This document shows, piece by piece, positions 24,602 through 32,002 of a DNA stretch of 34,195 nt (position 1 is the stretch's first letter; the number at the start of each line of letters is the position of its first letter). The DNA lies in assembly GCA_022360815.1 (NCBI GenBank), contig JAKSCC010000221.1:1-34195 (forward strand). The letters run 5' to 3'. The notes beneath the pieces are model-generated. The model was not told the origin of the DNA. It did no database searches and worked only from the letters and a program-made list of their open reading frames with translations. This DNA is from Desulfobacterales bacterium (GTDB taxonomy: Bacteria; Desulfobacterota; Desulfobacteria; Desulfobacterales; Desulfolunaceae). A program made the position numbers and the translations under genes.

Positions 24602-25141
24602 TCACAAGGCAAATCCGCACAACTCCAGTGCTGTTTTCATCGAGAGAAAAAGGCGTTTGCGATTTTGGTGGACACAGAGAAATTGAAATCCAAACTTGGC
24701 ATAAAACCCTTCAACAGCATTGTCAAGGGCATCAACAACAATGGCATAGGCGGGTAGGTGTTCCGATATCTGGCAAAGGCGATGAACCGCCCGATAAAGG
24801 GTCACCTTTCCGAGGCCCTTTCCATGCAACTCGCAATGGACGGCAAGTTGAGCAATCAAAAAAACAGGGATGGGATAGCGGGGAAGCTTTCGCGCCTCAC
24901 GTTGTGGAAGATCGGCCGACTCAATGAGGCTTGGCGTGATGGTGTAATAGGCACAGATGCCTGTTTTTGAATCAGCAGATATGCCCTCCTCAGGCAAGAC
25001 CATGGTTCGACTGATTCCAGCCTGCATATGCCTCAGGGCTTTGGTTCGCAGAAAATCTGTCGGTTCATCCCGGCCGCAATCAAAAATTCTACGATTGTGA
25101 CTCGATTTATTCAGTTCAACAAACGCATTTGCCCACCTCAT
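24602..25141 (-). CDS. tacT: GNAT-family toxin (TacT-like)
   Basis: A 179-residue acetyltransferase. The acetyl-CoA loop appears as ELHGKGLGK (about 108-116) after the strand PVFLIAQLAVH, and FYAKFGFQ lies near the C-terminus. This layout matches TacT/AtaT-type toxins that acetylate aminoacyl-tRNA and block translation. The ATG overlaps the stop of the upstream gene (ATGA), the usual arrangement in DUF1778-GNAT pairs. The partner antitoxin directly upstream supports the call. Target tRNA cannot be predicted. Confidence 0.88.
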   Translation of the reverse strand: MRWANAFVELNKSSHNRRIFDCGRDEPTDFLRTKALRHMQAGISRTMVLPEEGISADSKTGICAYYTITPSLIESADLPQREARKLPRYPIPVFLIAQLAVHCELHGKGLGKVTLYRAVHRLCQISEHLPAYAIVVDALDNAVEGFYAKFGFQFLCVHQNRKRLFLSMKTALELCGFAL

Positions 25142-25407
25142 GAAATATTCATCTTTCGAGCAAGCTCGGCTGCCTTTCGAAGGGCTCTGTTTGGCTTTTC
25201 CGCCTTATCACAGGCTTCCATAAACTCAGCAAACTGATCTTTCTCAAGGGTGATCCGATCATTTTCGCGAATGACCCGTGTGGCGTCCTCGTCCATCAAC
25301 TTCACCACATATTCTGTCAAACTTTTCATCCCCAAAAGAGCCGATGCCTTCTCGGCTTTTGCCTTGATTTTGTCATCCAATCTCATATCGAGTCGTGCGG
25401 TTCCCAT
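25138..25407 (-). CDS. tacA: DUF1778 antitoxin (TacA-like)
   Basis: An 89-residue antitoxin. Residues about 3-45 (ARLDMRLDDKIKAKAEKAS, then SLTEYVVKLM) form a ribbon-helix-helix DNA-binding domain, and the C-terminal helix (about 55-89) would wrap the toxin. I chose ATG 25407, preceded by AGGAGG, over a frame opening at 25533 that adds an unrelated leader. It is expected to repress its own promoter and neutralise the toxin at 24602-25141. Confidence 0.9.
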   Translation of the reverse strand: MGTARLDMRLDDKIKAKAEKASALLGMKSLTEYVVKLMDEDATRVIRENDRITLEKDQFAEFMEACDKAEKPNRALRKAAELARKMNIS

Positions 25408-25543
25408 GCCCACCTCCTTTTGTACGGATTGATTCCGTACACATAATATAAGTTCCCCGTTCAACCGAGTCAACAAGAACAATAATATTGATGGATTAAC
25501 AGAAAAAACATCTTCCCATTCGAGATAGACCACTTGTTACAGC

Positions 25544-26272
25544 TCAAGCAATCCCTTCACCCGCAAAGCAATGAACCGCATCGGTAAGTTTTTTCTGAAG
25601 CCTCTCAGAAGCAAACTTCAAATTCTGCATAAATTCATCTTGGGTGGGGGTATCGGTATCCACAAGATCCGTGATGGCCTTCAAAGCCACAAGAGGGATG
25701 TCATACAACTCGGCAACCCAGGCAATGGCAGCGGCTTCCATCTCTTTGACAGCGCCCTGGTTGGCCTCGATCATCCGCTGGTCTTCCGGCGTCATATCCA
25801 GCGAATTCCCCGTGGAGACAACGCCTTTTTTCAGCCCCAGCACCTCGGCCACCTTATCCACATCAGGGGTCTTGTAGGAACCGACACCATAGCCGTCAAA
25901 GCCGGGAATAGGAATGCGCCGGTCATGGAACCGAATGGCACCGGATCCAATGTAAACATCCCCGATCTCGGCCCCTTTGGCCTTGAATCCGCCAGCAGTC
26001 CCGGCATTGATGAGCAGATCTGGCTTAAACTGTTCGATGGCGAGGTATGCCGAAAGTGTCGCAGGCTGAGTCGCCACGTTATCGACCCCAAACCTTTGAT
26101 CCTTTCCGCCAACCACAACAATGAGGTTTGCTCCCTCCACAGACCCCGTGTACACCTCCATGGGCAGCGCGTCACCCAGCCCACATGCCAACTTTTTTAA
26201 TTCAAGAGCTTCAATAAATGGTTTTGCCTCGTCGGTCATGGCCATAATCACAGCCATTGTCGATATCTTCAT
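25544..26272 (-). CDS. mtn: 5'-methylthioadenosine/S-adenosylhomocysteine nucleosidase, plant-like type
   Basis: A 242-residue nucleosidase that hydrolyses methylthioadenosine and S-adenosylhomocysteine (and 5'-deoxyadenosine in many bacteria) to adenine and a thioribose-type sugar. Motifs: LLINAGTAGGF (84-94), FHDRRIPIPGFDGYGVG, STGNSLDMTPEDQ, KEMEAAAIAWVAEL with the purine-contacting glutamate, and KAITDLVD. The HDRRIPIP and DLVDTDTPT segments resemble the plant MTN enzymes more than E. coli MtnN. It may help radical-SAM metabolism by removing 5'-deoxyadenosine made by CutD. ATG with AGGA upstream. Monocistronic. Confidence 0.93.
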   Translation of the reverse strand: MKISTMAVIMAMTDEAKPFIEALELKKLACGLGDALPMEVYTGSVEGANLIVVVGGKDQRFGVDNVATQPATLSAYLAIEQFKPDLLINAGTAGGFKAKGAEIGDVYIGSGAIRFHDRRIPIPGFDGYGVGSYKTPDVDKVAEVLGLKKGVVSTGNSLDMTPEDQRMIEANQGAVKEMEAAAIAWVAELYDIPLVALKAITDLVDTDTPTQDEFMQNLKFASERLQKKLTDAVHCFAGEGIA

Positions 26273-26443
26273 GAGGATGTCCTTTTCCTGTTCGTTTTAT
26301 CTCAAAAGAAAGAGATACCACAAATCAATGAAGATGAGCCCACTTTTCACGCCCGCTTACCGGCATCCCATTCACTGGTTGGGTTAAGGGCGAAATCTGT
26401 TGAGATATGACTATTGATAGATCCCATGCGCTGGATTAACATT

Positions 26444-26476
26444 CATGGGTAAAGCCTTTGTCACATGCCAAGACGC
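26444..26476 (+). repeat. Dispersed repeat, copy A
   Basis: Begins CATGGGTAAAGCC and ends CATGCCAAGACGC. It matches copy B at 31956-31988 at 29 of 33 positions, and its right half matches copy C at 34073-34093. All three are intergenic and in the same orientation. Confidence 0.65.
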
Positions 26477-26524
26477 CCCCCCTGCCCCCCTCGCGGAACC
26501 AACCCTGGCGCTCAAAAAAAAGTA

Positions 26525-26539
26525 TTCCCTAAAGGGGAA
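26525..26539. promoter_or_regulatory. CCC/GGGG dyad similar to the MerR sites
   Basis: TTCCCTAAAGGGGAA resembles the dyads at 16444-16458 and 18106-18116. No -35/-10 pair with a 19-base gap surrounds it, so it may be a chance match. The rest of 26273-26774 contains repeat copy A and the GntR operator. Confidence 0.3.
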
Positions 26540-26722
26540 GAGTAAGCATTCTTACAATCAACCACTCTTCCAGAGAGTGCAAGCAAACAGGAAAAATTAA
26601 ACCTTCTATTTTCATAGAGGATTGGCCACCCAACAACCACTATCTCTAAACCAAAACCAGACCATTCAGCAAATTCCTTCTTTACAACCTCTTCCTTTGG
26701 TAGATATTTTTTTGCCAACCCA

Positions 26723-26735
26723 CTTGTTGGACAAG
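26723..26735. promoter_or_regulatory. Candidate GntR/FadR-type operator
   Basis: CTTGT-TGG-ACAAG is a perfect 13-base inverted repeat about 40 bases before the regulator start. It fits the TNGT-N3-ACNA pattern of FadR-subfamily operators, which suggests that the regulator controls its own operon. Confidence 0.6.
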
Positions 26736-26774
26736 CAGACAACTTTGTTACCAGGAGAGCCAGATTCTAAAATC

Positions 26775-27461
26775 ATGGAGCCCATAAAAAAAAGGCGCGT
26801 TTCGTCAATGGTGGTTGAATCCATTGAAAAAATGATCCTCGAAAAAAAAATAGAGCCCGGAGACAAACTGCCCTCAGAAAACATGCTCGCCAGAAGCCTT
26901 GAGGTCAGCCGAACCACCATTAGGGAAGCGATCCGCATCCTCGAACTCCAGGGACGGGTCACCGTCTATCAGGGAAAGGGAATCTTCCTTGCAGAGGCAG
27001 GATTGAACTGGTTTTCCCACCACCAGGACTCAATCCAGGAACTCTTTGAAGTCCGCACCCTGGTCGAATCCCATGCGGCCTCACGGGCAGCCGAAAACAT
27101 AGGCCAGGAGGACTTAGCCGAAATCAGGCGACTACACGCCGCCTACAAAACAGCCATAGACCAGAAAAAGACAAATCAAGCCATTGAACTGGACAAGGCG
27201 TTCCACAACAAAATCGCCGACCTTTCAGGAAACACCACCTTGAAACAGATCATGAAGACCATTGTCTCTGAACTCTCCAAAGGCTGGGTTGCCAGTTTGC
27301 AGGTGCCGATGCGTCAGGAAAAAACCGTTGCCGAACACAGCCGAATTATTGACGCTCTTGCCAAAGGACAAAAAGAAGAGGCCGCCCTTGAGATGACATC
27401 ACACCTCAGCCGGGCACTTGAAGATATTCAACACCACTACGAAAAGGGCAACACGCAATGA
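26775..27461 (+). CDS. GntR-family regulator, FadR subfamily
   Basis: A 228-residue regulator. Residues 6-72 form a winged-helix domain (LPSENMLARSLEVSRTTIREAIRIL is the recognition region, followed by GRVTVYQGKGIFL). Residues about 90-220 form an FCD ligand domain with the expected metal-binding Asp/His residues (ELDKAFHNKIADLSGN and a later His). Such regulators usually sense an organic acid made by the operon. I chose ATG 26775. The frame extends to 26622 but the extra part is Gln/Pro-rich and lacks homology. The stop overlaps the next start (ATGA). Probably a repressor of this sugar-acid operon. Confidence 0.9.
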   Translation: MEPIKKRRVSSMVVESIEKMILEKKIEPGDKLPSENMLARSLEVSRTTIREAIRILELQGRVTVYQGKGIFLAEAGLNWFSHHQDSIQELFEVRTLVESHAASRAAENIGQEDLAEIRRLHAAYKTAIDQKKTNQAIELDKAFHNKIADLSGNTTLKQIMKTIVSELSKGWVASLQVPMRQEKTVAEHSRIIDALAKGQKEEAALEMTSHLSRALEDIQHHYEKGNTQ

Positions 27462-28303
27462 ATGTCCACATCACGACCCTTATTGAAAATTCCCCCGGCC
27501 AAAACCAGACCCTGCACACAGAACACGGGCTCTCCTTCTTCATCAAGACAGGAGACAAAACCACCCTTTTTGATACGGGAGCCTCTTCATGGTTTGCCGC
27601 CAATGCCGAACGCCTCAAACTCGATTTGACCCGGGTCGAGAACGTAATCCTCAGCCACGGCCATTATGACCATTCGGGTGGCTACCCCCACTTCGTGAGC
27701 GAAGGATTCAACCCAAAGGCAAAGCTGTGGGTTCGCTCCGGCTTTTTTGATAAAAAATTCGGGTTAAAACAAAACACGACCCAATACCTTGGAAACGCCT
27801 TCACAAAAGAGGATCTCGAGGCCAAAGGGGTTGCTGTCCAGGAGATTCAAGACCCTGTGGTGGAAATCGCACCCAGCCTCTTTTCCGTTTCTGGATTTGC
27901 CTCTTCGTTTCCTCTTGAACAGACCAACCCAAGATTCACCGTCCTTCGAGGTGGCAACGAGGTTGTCGACGATTTTTCCGACGAACAGGCGGTCGTCATC
28001 AAATCGGCCAAAGGCCTTGTCGTTATTCTGGGATGCTCACACCCCGGCGTGATCACCATCCTCACCACCATCAAAGCACGTTTTCAAGAGGCCATTTACG
28101 CCGTCATCGGAGGCACCCACCTGGTGGAAGCCGATCAGAGACGCATTGAAAAAACCATGGACACGCTTCTTGAATGGGAGATCCCCCTCATCGGTATTTC
28201 CCACTGCAGCGGAGGGCCCGATCATATCGCCTATATGAAATCACGCCTTGGCGAGCGATTTTTTCACAACAACACCGGCACACAATTCGAAATATCAAAT
28301 TAA
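27458..28303 (+). CDS. Metallo-beta-lactamase-fold hydrolase
   Basis: A 281-residue MBL-fold enzyme. The zinc motif HxHxDH is present as ILSHGHYDHSGG (about 63-74), the FDTGAS strand lies before it, and later metal ligands appear in GCSHPG (about 191-196) and GGTHL. It resembles the COG1237 group annotated as dihydropterin-related phosphatase/synthase proteins, whose real substrates are mostly unknown. Coupled by ATGA overlap to the regulator and followed by the permease. It may hydrolyse a lactone or phosphate ester feeding the glycerate kinase, but that is speculation. Confidence 0.85.
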   Translation: MNVHITTLIENSPGQNQTLHTEHGLSFFIKTGDKTTLFDTGASSWFAANAERLKLDLTRVENVILSHGHYDHSGGYPHFVSEGFNPKAKLWVRSGFFDKKFGLKQNTTQYLGNAFTKEDLEAKGVAVQEIQDPVVEIAPSLFSVSGFASSFPLEQTNPRFTVLRGGNEVVDDFSDEQAVVIKSAKGLVVILGCSHPGVITILTTIKARFQEAIYAVIGGTHLVEADQRRIEKTMDTLLEWEIPLIGISHCSGGPDHIAYMKSRLGERFFHNNTGTQFEISN

Positions 28304-28379
28304 TCAATACCCGCCCCATGTGCTTTTGGGGCCAAAAAAACGTGCATGCAACTGCAAACAAATCAGACGAGGTGAGATG

Positions 28380-29723
28380 ATGGTCAGTGGAATGGGATTG
28401 TTTGGTGTTATTTTAGTCGCAGTGATCGCAATGGTAATATTGATCTCAAAGTTCAAGTGGCATCCGTTTCTTGTGTTGATTCTTTCGGCCTACTTTGTTG
28501 GGATGATGACCGGCATGCCTGCCGATACCATTATCGGGCTGATCAAAAAGGGGTTTGGAGGCATCCTCGGAAACATCGGTATCGTCATTATCTGTGGCAC
28601 CATCATCGGGGTCATCCTTGAAAAAACCGGTGCGGCCCTCACCATGGCCAACACCATTTTAAAACTGGTGGGCCGGGACAAAGCGCCCCTGACCATGAGC
28701 CTGACCGGCTTTGTGACCAGTATTCCCGTCTTCTGCGATTCCGGTTTTGTTATCCTCTCGCCCATCAACAGAGCTCTGGCGGAAAAAACCGGAACCTCCC
28801 TTGCCATCATGGCCACGGCCTTAAGCAGCGGACTCTACGCCACCCACTGCCTGGTGCCTCCCACGCCCGGCCCCATCATTATGGCGGACACCCTTCGAGC
28901 CGACCTCGGCCTCACCATTTTGACCGGCCTCGCCATCTCTATACCGGTAATGATTGCGGGCTATCTCTACGCCACGAAATTTGCGAGACGCTACAGCATC
29001 GATGCCAACCCCGACATCACCTTGGATGATCTGCTGGCAAAATATGGAAAACTTCCCGGTGCCGCAAAATCGTTTGCTCCCATTGTTATTCCCATTATCC
29101 TTATTGCCTTTAAATCCATTGCCGATTTCCCCGCCCACCCCTTTGGTGAAGGGATGATCAAATCCTTCCTCGATTTTATCGGCAACCCGGTCACCGCCCT
29201 GATTCTCGGCGTCGGCGCAGCCCTTCTTCTGGTTCCCGAGCGCAAACGAGGGGACAGTTTTACTTTCACGGCAAGCGGCATCTCCAGTGCAGCGTCCATT
29301 CTGGTGATTACCGGAGCCGGCGGTGCGTTAGGCCAGGTGCTTCGAGAACTCCCCCTGGCAGATGTTCTCAGCGCCTCCCTTCTTCAGTACCATATTGGCC
29401 TGTTGATCCCCTTTATCATTGCCCTGATCCTTAAAACCGCCATGGGCGCTTCAACGGTCTCCATGATTGTCACCTCTGCCATGATTGCCCCCCTTATGGT
29501 AAAAATGGGATTTACCTCGGAATTTGCAAAAGTGCTGACAGTCATGGCCATCGGGGCTGGCTCCATGACCGTCTCCCACGCCAATGACAGTTATTTCTGG
29601 GTTGTCTCCCAGTTTTCAGATATGGAAACCTCTGTGGCCTATAAGTGCCAAACAGGGGTCACACTGGTGCAGGGCGTCACAGCAATCTGTATTATTCAGT
29701 TGCTGGCCGCCATGTTCGTTTAA
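28380..29723 (+). CDS. GntP-family sugar-acid permease
   Basis: A 447-residue membrane protein with about twelve hydrophobic segments. Family segments include FKWHPFLVLILSAYFVG at the start, PVFCDSGFVIL, LVPPTPGPI and SHANDSYFWVV, which are characteristic of gluconate:H+ symporters. Substrates in the family include gluconate, glycerate, D-serine and hydroxy acids. The downstream glycerate kinase suggests glycerate or a compound converted to it. Two adjacent ATGs occur (28377 and 28380), and GAGG favours the second. A longer frame from 28248 overlaps the MBL gene and is not used. Confidence 0.93.
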   Translation: MVSGMGLFGVILVAVIAMVILISKFKWHPFLVLILSAYFVGMMTGMPADTIIGLIKKGFGGILGNIGIVIICGTIIGVILEKTGAALTMANTILKLVGRDKAPLTMSLTGFVTSIPVFCDSGFVILSPINRALAEKTGTSLAIMATALSSGLYATHCLVPPTPGPIIMADTLRADLGLTILTGLAISIPVMIAGYLYATKFARRYSIDANPDITLDDLLAKYGKLPGAAKSFAPIVIPIILIAFKSIADFPAHPFGEGMIKSFLDFIGNPVTALILGVGAALLLVPERKRGDSFTFTASGISSAASILVITGAGGALGQVLRELPLADVLSASLLQYHIGLLIPFIIALILKTAMGASTVSMIVTSAMIAPLMVKMGFTSEFAKVLTVMAIGAGSMTVSHANDSYFWVVSQFSDMETSVAYKCQTGVTLVQGVTAICIIQLLAAMFV

Positions 29724-29810
29724 CCCCAACTGTAACCAATCCGTTAGCATTCGCCTCCGGCAGCCCTGCCGGGGGCCAACCTTTTGAAAAGTTTTTTGCG
29801 GAAACCCTTT

Positions 29811-30461
29811 ATGCAGCTTCTCAATTCAATCTACACGCGGCTCGCCTTCAACGCCATGGTCACCGCAGATCATCAAAAAGCGGTAAAATACTTTCTGAAA
29901 CTCCGAAAAAAAAGGCAAGAGGCCATGGGAACAAACCACAACCTGGGGCTGGCTTATCTGGCCATGGAAGCTTATGAGAAAGCCGAGGCCTGTTTTCTTC
30001 GAGAGCTTGAGTTGTTTGGCGAAAACTACAGCCGCTGCAAAGTGCTCGCAGATCTCTATTACACAACCGCCGATGCTCCCAAAAGCCTTCAATTTTATCA
30101 AGCGGCACAGCGCCTTGAAGCCGATCAGCCGGACCTTGCCACGGTCAAAAAACGTCTTGCCATTTGCATGAATGCGGATCTGTTTGAAAAAGCATCTTCA
30201 AGCCGCACGCTTTGCAAAAAAGGCATGCAAAAAGAGCAAGCCGGCGAGATGGACGAAGCCCTCTTCTGTTATATGGAAGCCATAAAAGACGACCCCACCA
30301 ATATTCTGGCCTTAAACAATGCAGGGGCATGTGCCCAGCGCCAAAACGACTTAAAGCGTGCGCAAAATTACTTTCAGCAAGCCCATGAATTGTCGGGATT
30401 TCCTGCCATCGCCAAAAATTTAAAAATCATTGAAGCTGCCTTTGCAACAGGTGACATATGA
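29811..30461 (+). CDS. TPR-repeat protein
   Basis: A 216-residue helical protein with about four tetratricopeptide repeats. Examples are HNLGLAYLAMEAYEKAEACFLREL, ADLYYTTADAPKSLQFYQAAQ and NNAGACAQRQNDLKRAQNYFQQA. TPRs bind partner proteins, and no enzyme motif is seen. It lies between permease and kinase genes and overlaps the kinase start by ATGA, so it is part of the operon. A TPR protein in a sugar-acid catabolic operon is uncommon. The start is ATG 29811 or an in-frame TTG at 29784. Confidence 0.82.
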   Translation: MQLLNSIYTRLAFNAMVTADHQKAVKYFLKLRKKRQEAMGTNHNLGLAYLAMEAYEKAEACFLRELELFGENYSRCKVLADLYYTTADAPKSLQFYQAAQRLEADQPDLATVKKRLAICMNADLFEKASSSRTLCKKGMQKEQAGEMDEALFCYMEAIKDDPTNILALNNAGACAQRQNDLKRAQNYFQQAHELSGFPAIAKNLKIIEAAFATGDI

Positions 30462-31804
30462 CCCACCCCATCGACGCATTAAAAGCCATCTTCACCGCCG
30501 GCCTTAAGAGCGTAGACCCCCACGCCATGATTCTTAAAAAAGTGGCGCTACAAAAAGAGGTTCTCACCATTTCCCATGAAAACAGGAGAGACACCCTTGA
30601 TCTCTCCTGTTTCAGGTCAATTTATGTTATCGGCGCAGGCAAGGCGTCGGCCCGCATGGCCCTTGCCTTAGAAGAGATCTTGGGAGAACGGATCACAGGC
30701 GGAGTGGTCTCTGTGAAATATGGCCATACAGAGCCGCTGTCACACATTCGGCTGATTGAAGCGGGGCATCCCGTCCCCGATGCCATGAGCCGGAAAGCCG
30801 CAGAAGAGATCTTCTCACTATGCCGCCAGTTGACAGAAAAAGACCTGGTTATCTCCCTTATTTCAGGTGGAGGCTCGGCCCTTCTCTCCCTTCCCGTCAA
30901 AGAGATCGAAGATGAAGACAAAAGAGAGACCACAGAGCAGCTTCTCGCCTGCGGGGCGGATATCTGCGAAATCAACTGCATTCGAAAACACCTTTCAGCA
31001 ATTAAAGGCGGCCGACTGATTGCCGCTGCGCATCCGGCCACAACCATCAACCTTATCCTTTCCGACGTGATCGGAGACCGACTCGACGCCATTGCATCGG
31101 GCCTCACCTCCCACGATGACACCCAATTTTCAGACGCCATCGAAATTCTTGAAAAGTATGAGCTCAAAAATAAAATCCCGCCCAAGGTGGTAAGCTACCT
31201 TGAAAAAGGGTGCAAAGACCCGCGCCTTGAAACCCCCAAACAGGGCAGCGACATCTTTTCCAAAAATCAGAACATTGTCATCGGAAGCAATATCATCGCC
31301 GTCAAAAACGCAGCAGAAAAGGCTCAGGAGCTGGGTTTTAACACCGTTGCATTGTCATCCCAGATACTGGGTGAGGCCCGAATCGCCGCAGCCAACTACG
31401 CGGGTATCGGCATGGACATCGTTCGAGATGAACTTCTGGTGAAGCGCCCTGCCTGCGTTATTGCAGGGGGAGAAACCACGGTTACCCTGAAAGGCACCGG
31501 CAAGGGTGGACGAAATCAGGAGATGGCCCTTGCTTTTCTCAAGTGCATCGCGGAAAACAGAGACGCCATGGAAAACATTCACTTTCTCTCGGCAGCCACC
31601 GACGGCAACGACGGCCCCACCGATGCAGCCGGTGGGTTTGCCAGTCTGGAGCTGTTAAACCATGCCAAAGATCCCATCACGGAAATAGATAAAAGCCTCA
31701 AAAACAACGATGCCTACCACTTTCTCAAGCGAAACAGCATGCTCTATGTCACCGGCCCCACCAACACCAATGTGTGTGACCTGCAACTCATGATTGTATC
31801 TTAA
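30458..31804 (+). CDS. Glycerate 2-kinase, MOFRL family
   Basis: A 448-residue enzyme of the GckA/TtuD (MOFRL) family, which phosphorylates D-glycerate to 2-phosphoglycerate with ATP, sending it to lower glycolysis. Visible segments are VIGAGKASARMA (about 55-66), the glycine-rich SLISGGGSALLS (134-145), IRKHLSAIKGGRLI and, in the C-terminal MOFRL domain, AGGETTVTLKGTGKGGRNQEMAL and SAATDGNDGPTDAAGG. Length fits the family. Last gene of the operon, followed closely by a strong terminator. Confidence 0.95.
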   Translation: MTHPIDALKAIFTAGLKSVDPHAMILKKVALQKEVLTISHENRRDTLDLSCFRSIYVIGAGKASARMALALEEILGERITGGVVSVKYGHTEPLSHIRLIEAGHPVPDAMSRKAAEEIFSLCRQLTEKDLVISLISGGGSALLSLPVKEIEDEDKRETTEQLLACGADICEINCIRKHLSAIKGGRLIAAAHPATTINLILSDVIGDRLDAIASGLTSHDDTQFSDAIEILEKYELKNKIPPKVVSYLEKGCKDPRLETPKQGSDIFSKNQNIVIGSNIIAVKNAAEKAQELGFNTVALSSQILGEARIAAANYAGIGMDIVRDELLVKRPACVIAGGETTVTLKGTGKGGRNQEMALAFLKCIAENRDAMENIHFLSAATDGNDGPTDAAGGFASLELLNHAKDPITEIDKSLKNNDAYHFLKRNSMLYVTGPTNTNVCDLQLMIVS

Positions 31805-31839
31805 AAAATATCGAAAGCGGCTGTGACCATGCAAAACGC

Positions 31840-31882
31840 AAAAAAGCCCGATGTTCCACCAGGGAAGCATCGGGCTTTTTTT
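31840..31882 (+). terminator. Terminator of the glycerate operon (likely bidirectional)
   Basis: AAAAAGCCCGATG (31841-31853) pairs with CATCGGGCTTTTT (31868-31880) and is followed by more T. T-runs occur on both strands, so it can also serve the converging minus-strand metallopeptidase gene. A similar hairpin lies at 33889-33928. Confidence 0.9.
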
Positions 31883-31955
31883 GACCTAAATCACCTGGAT
31901 AGTGCAGTGGTTTAAATCACATATCCATTTTGAGTTCAACTGCAACGGCGACGCT

Positions 31956-31990
31956 CATGGGCAAACCCTTTGTCGCATGTCAAGACGCGG
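31956..31990 (+). repeat. Dispersed repeat, copy B
   Basis: Begins CATGGGCAAACCC and ends CATGTCAAGACGCGG. It is the counterpart of copy A (26444-26476) and lies between the glycerate-operon terminator and the metallopeptidase gene. Confidence 0.65.
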
Positions 31991-32002
31991 TCCCTCCTCT
32001 CC

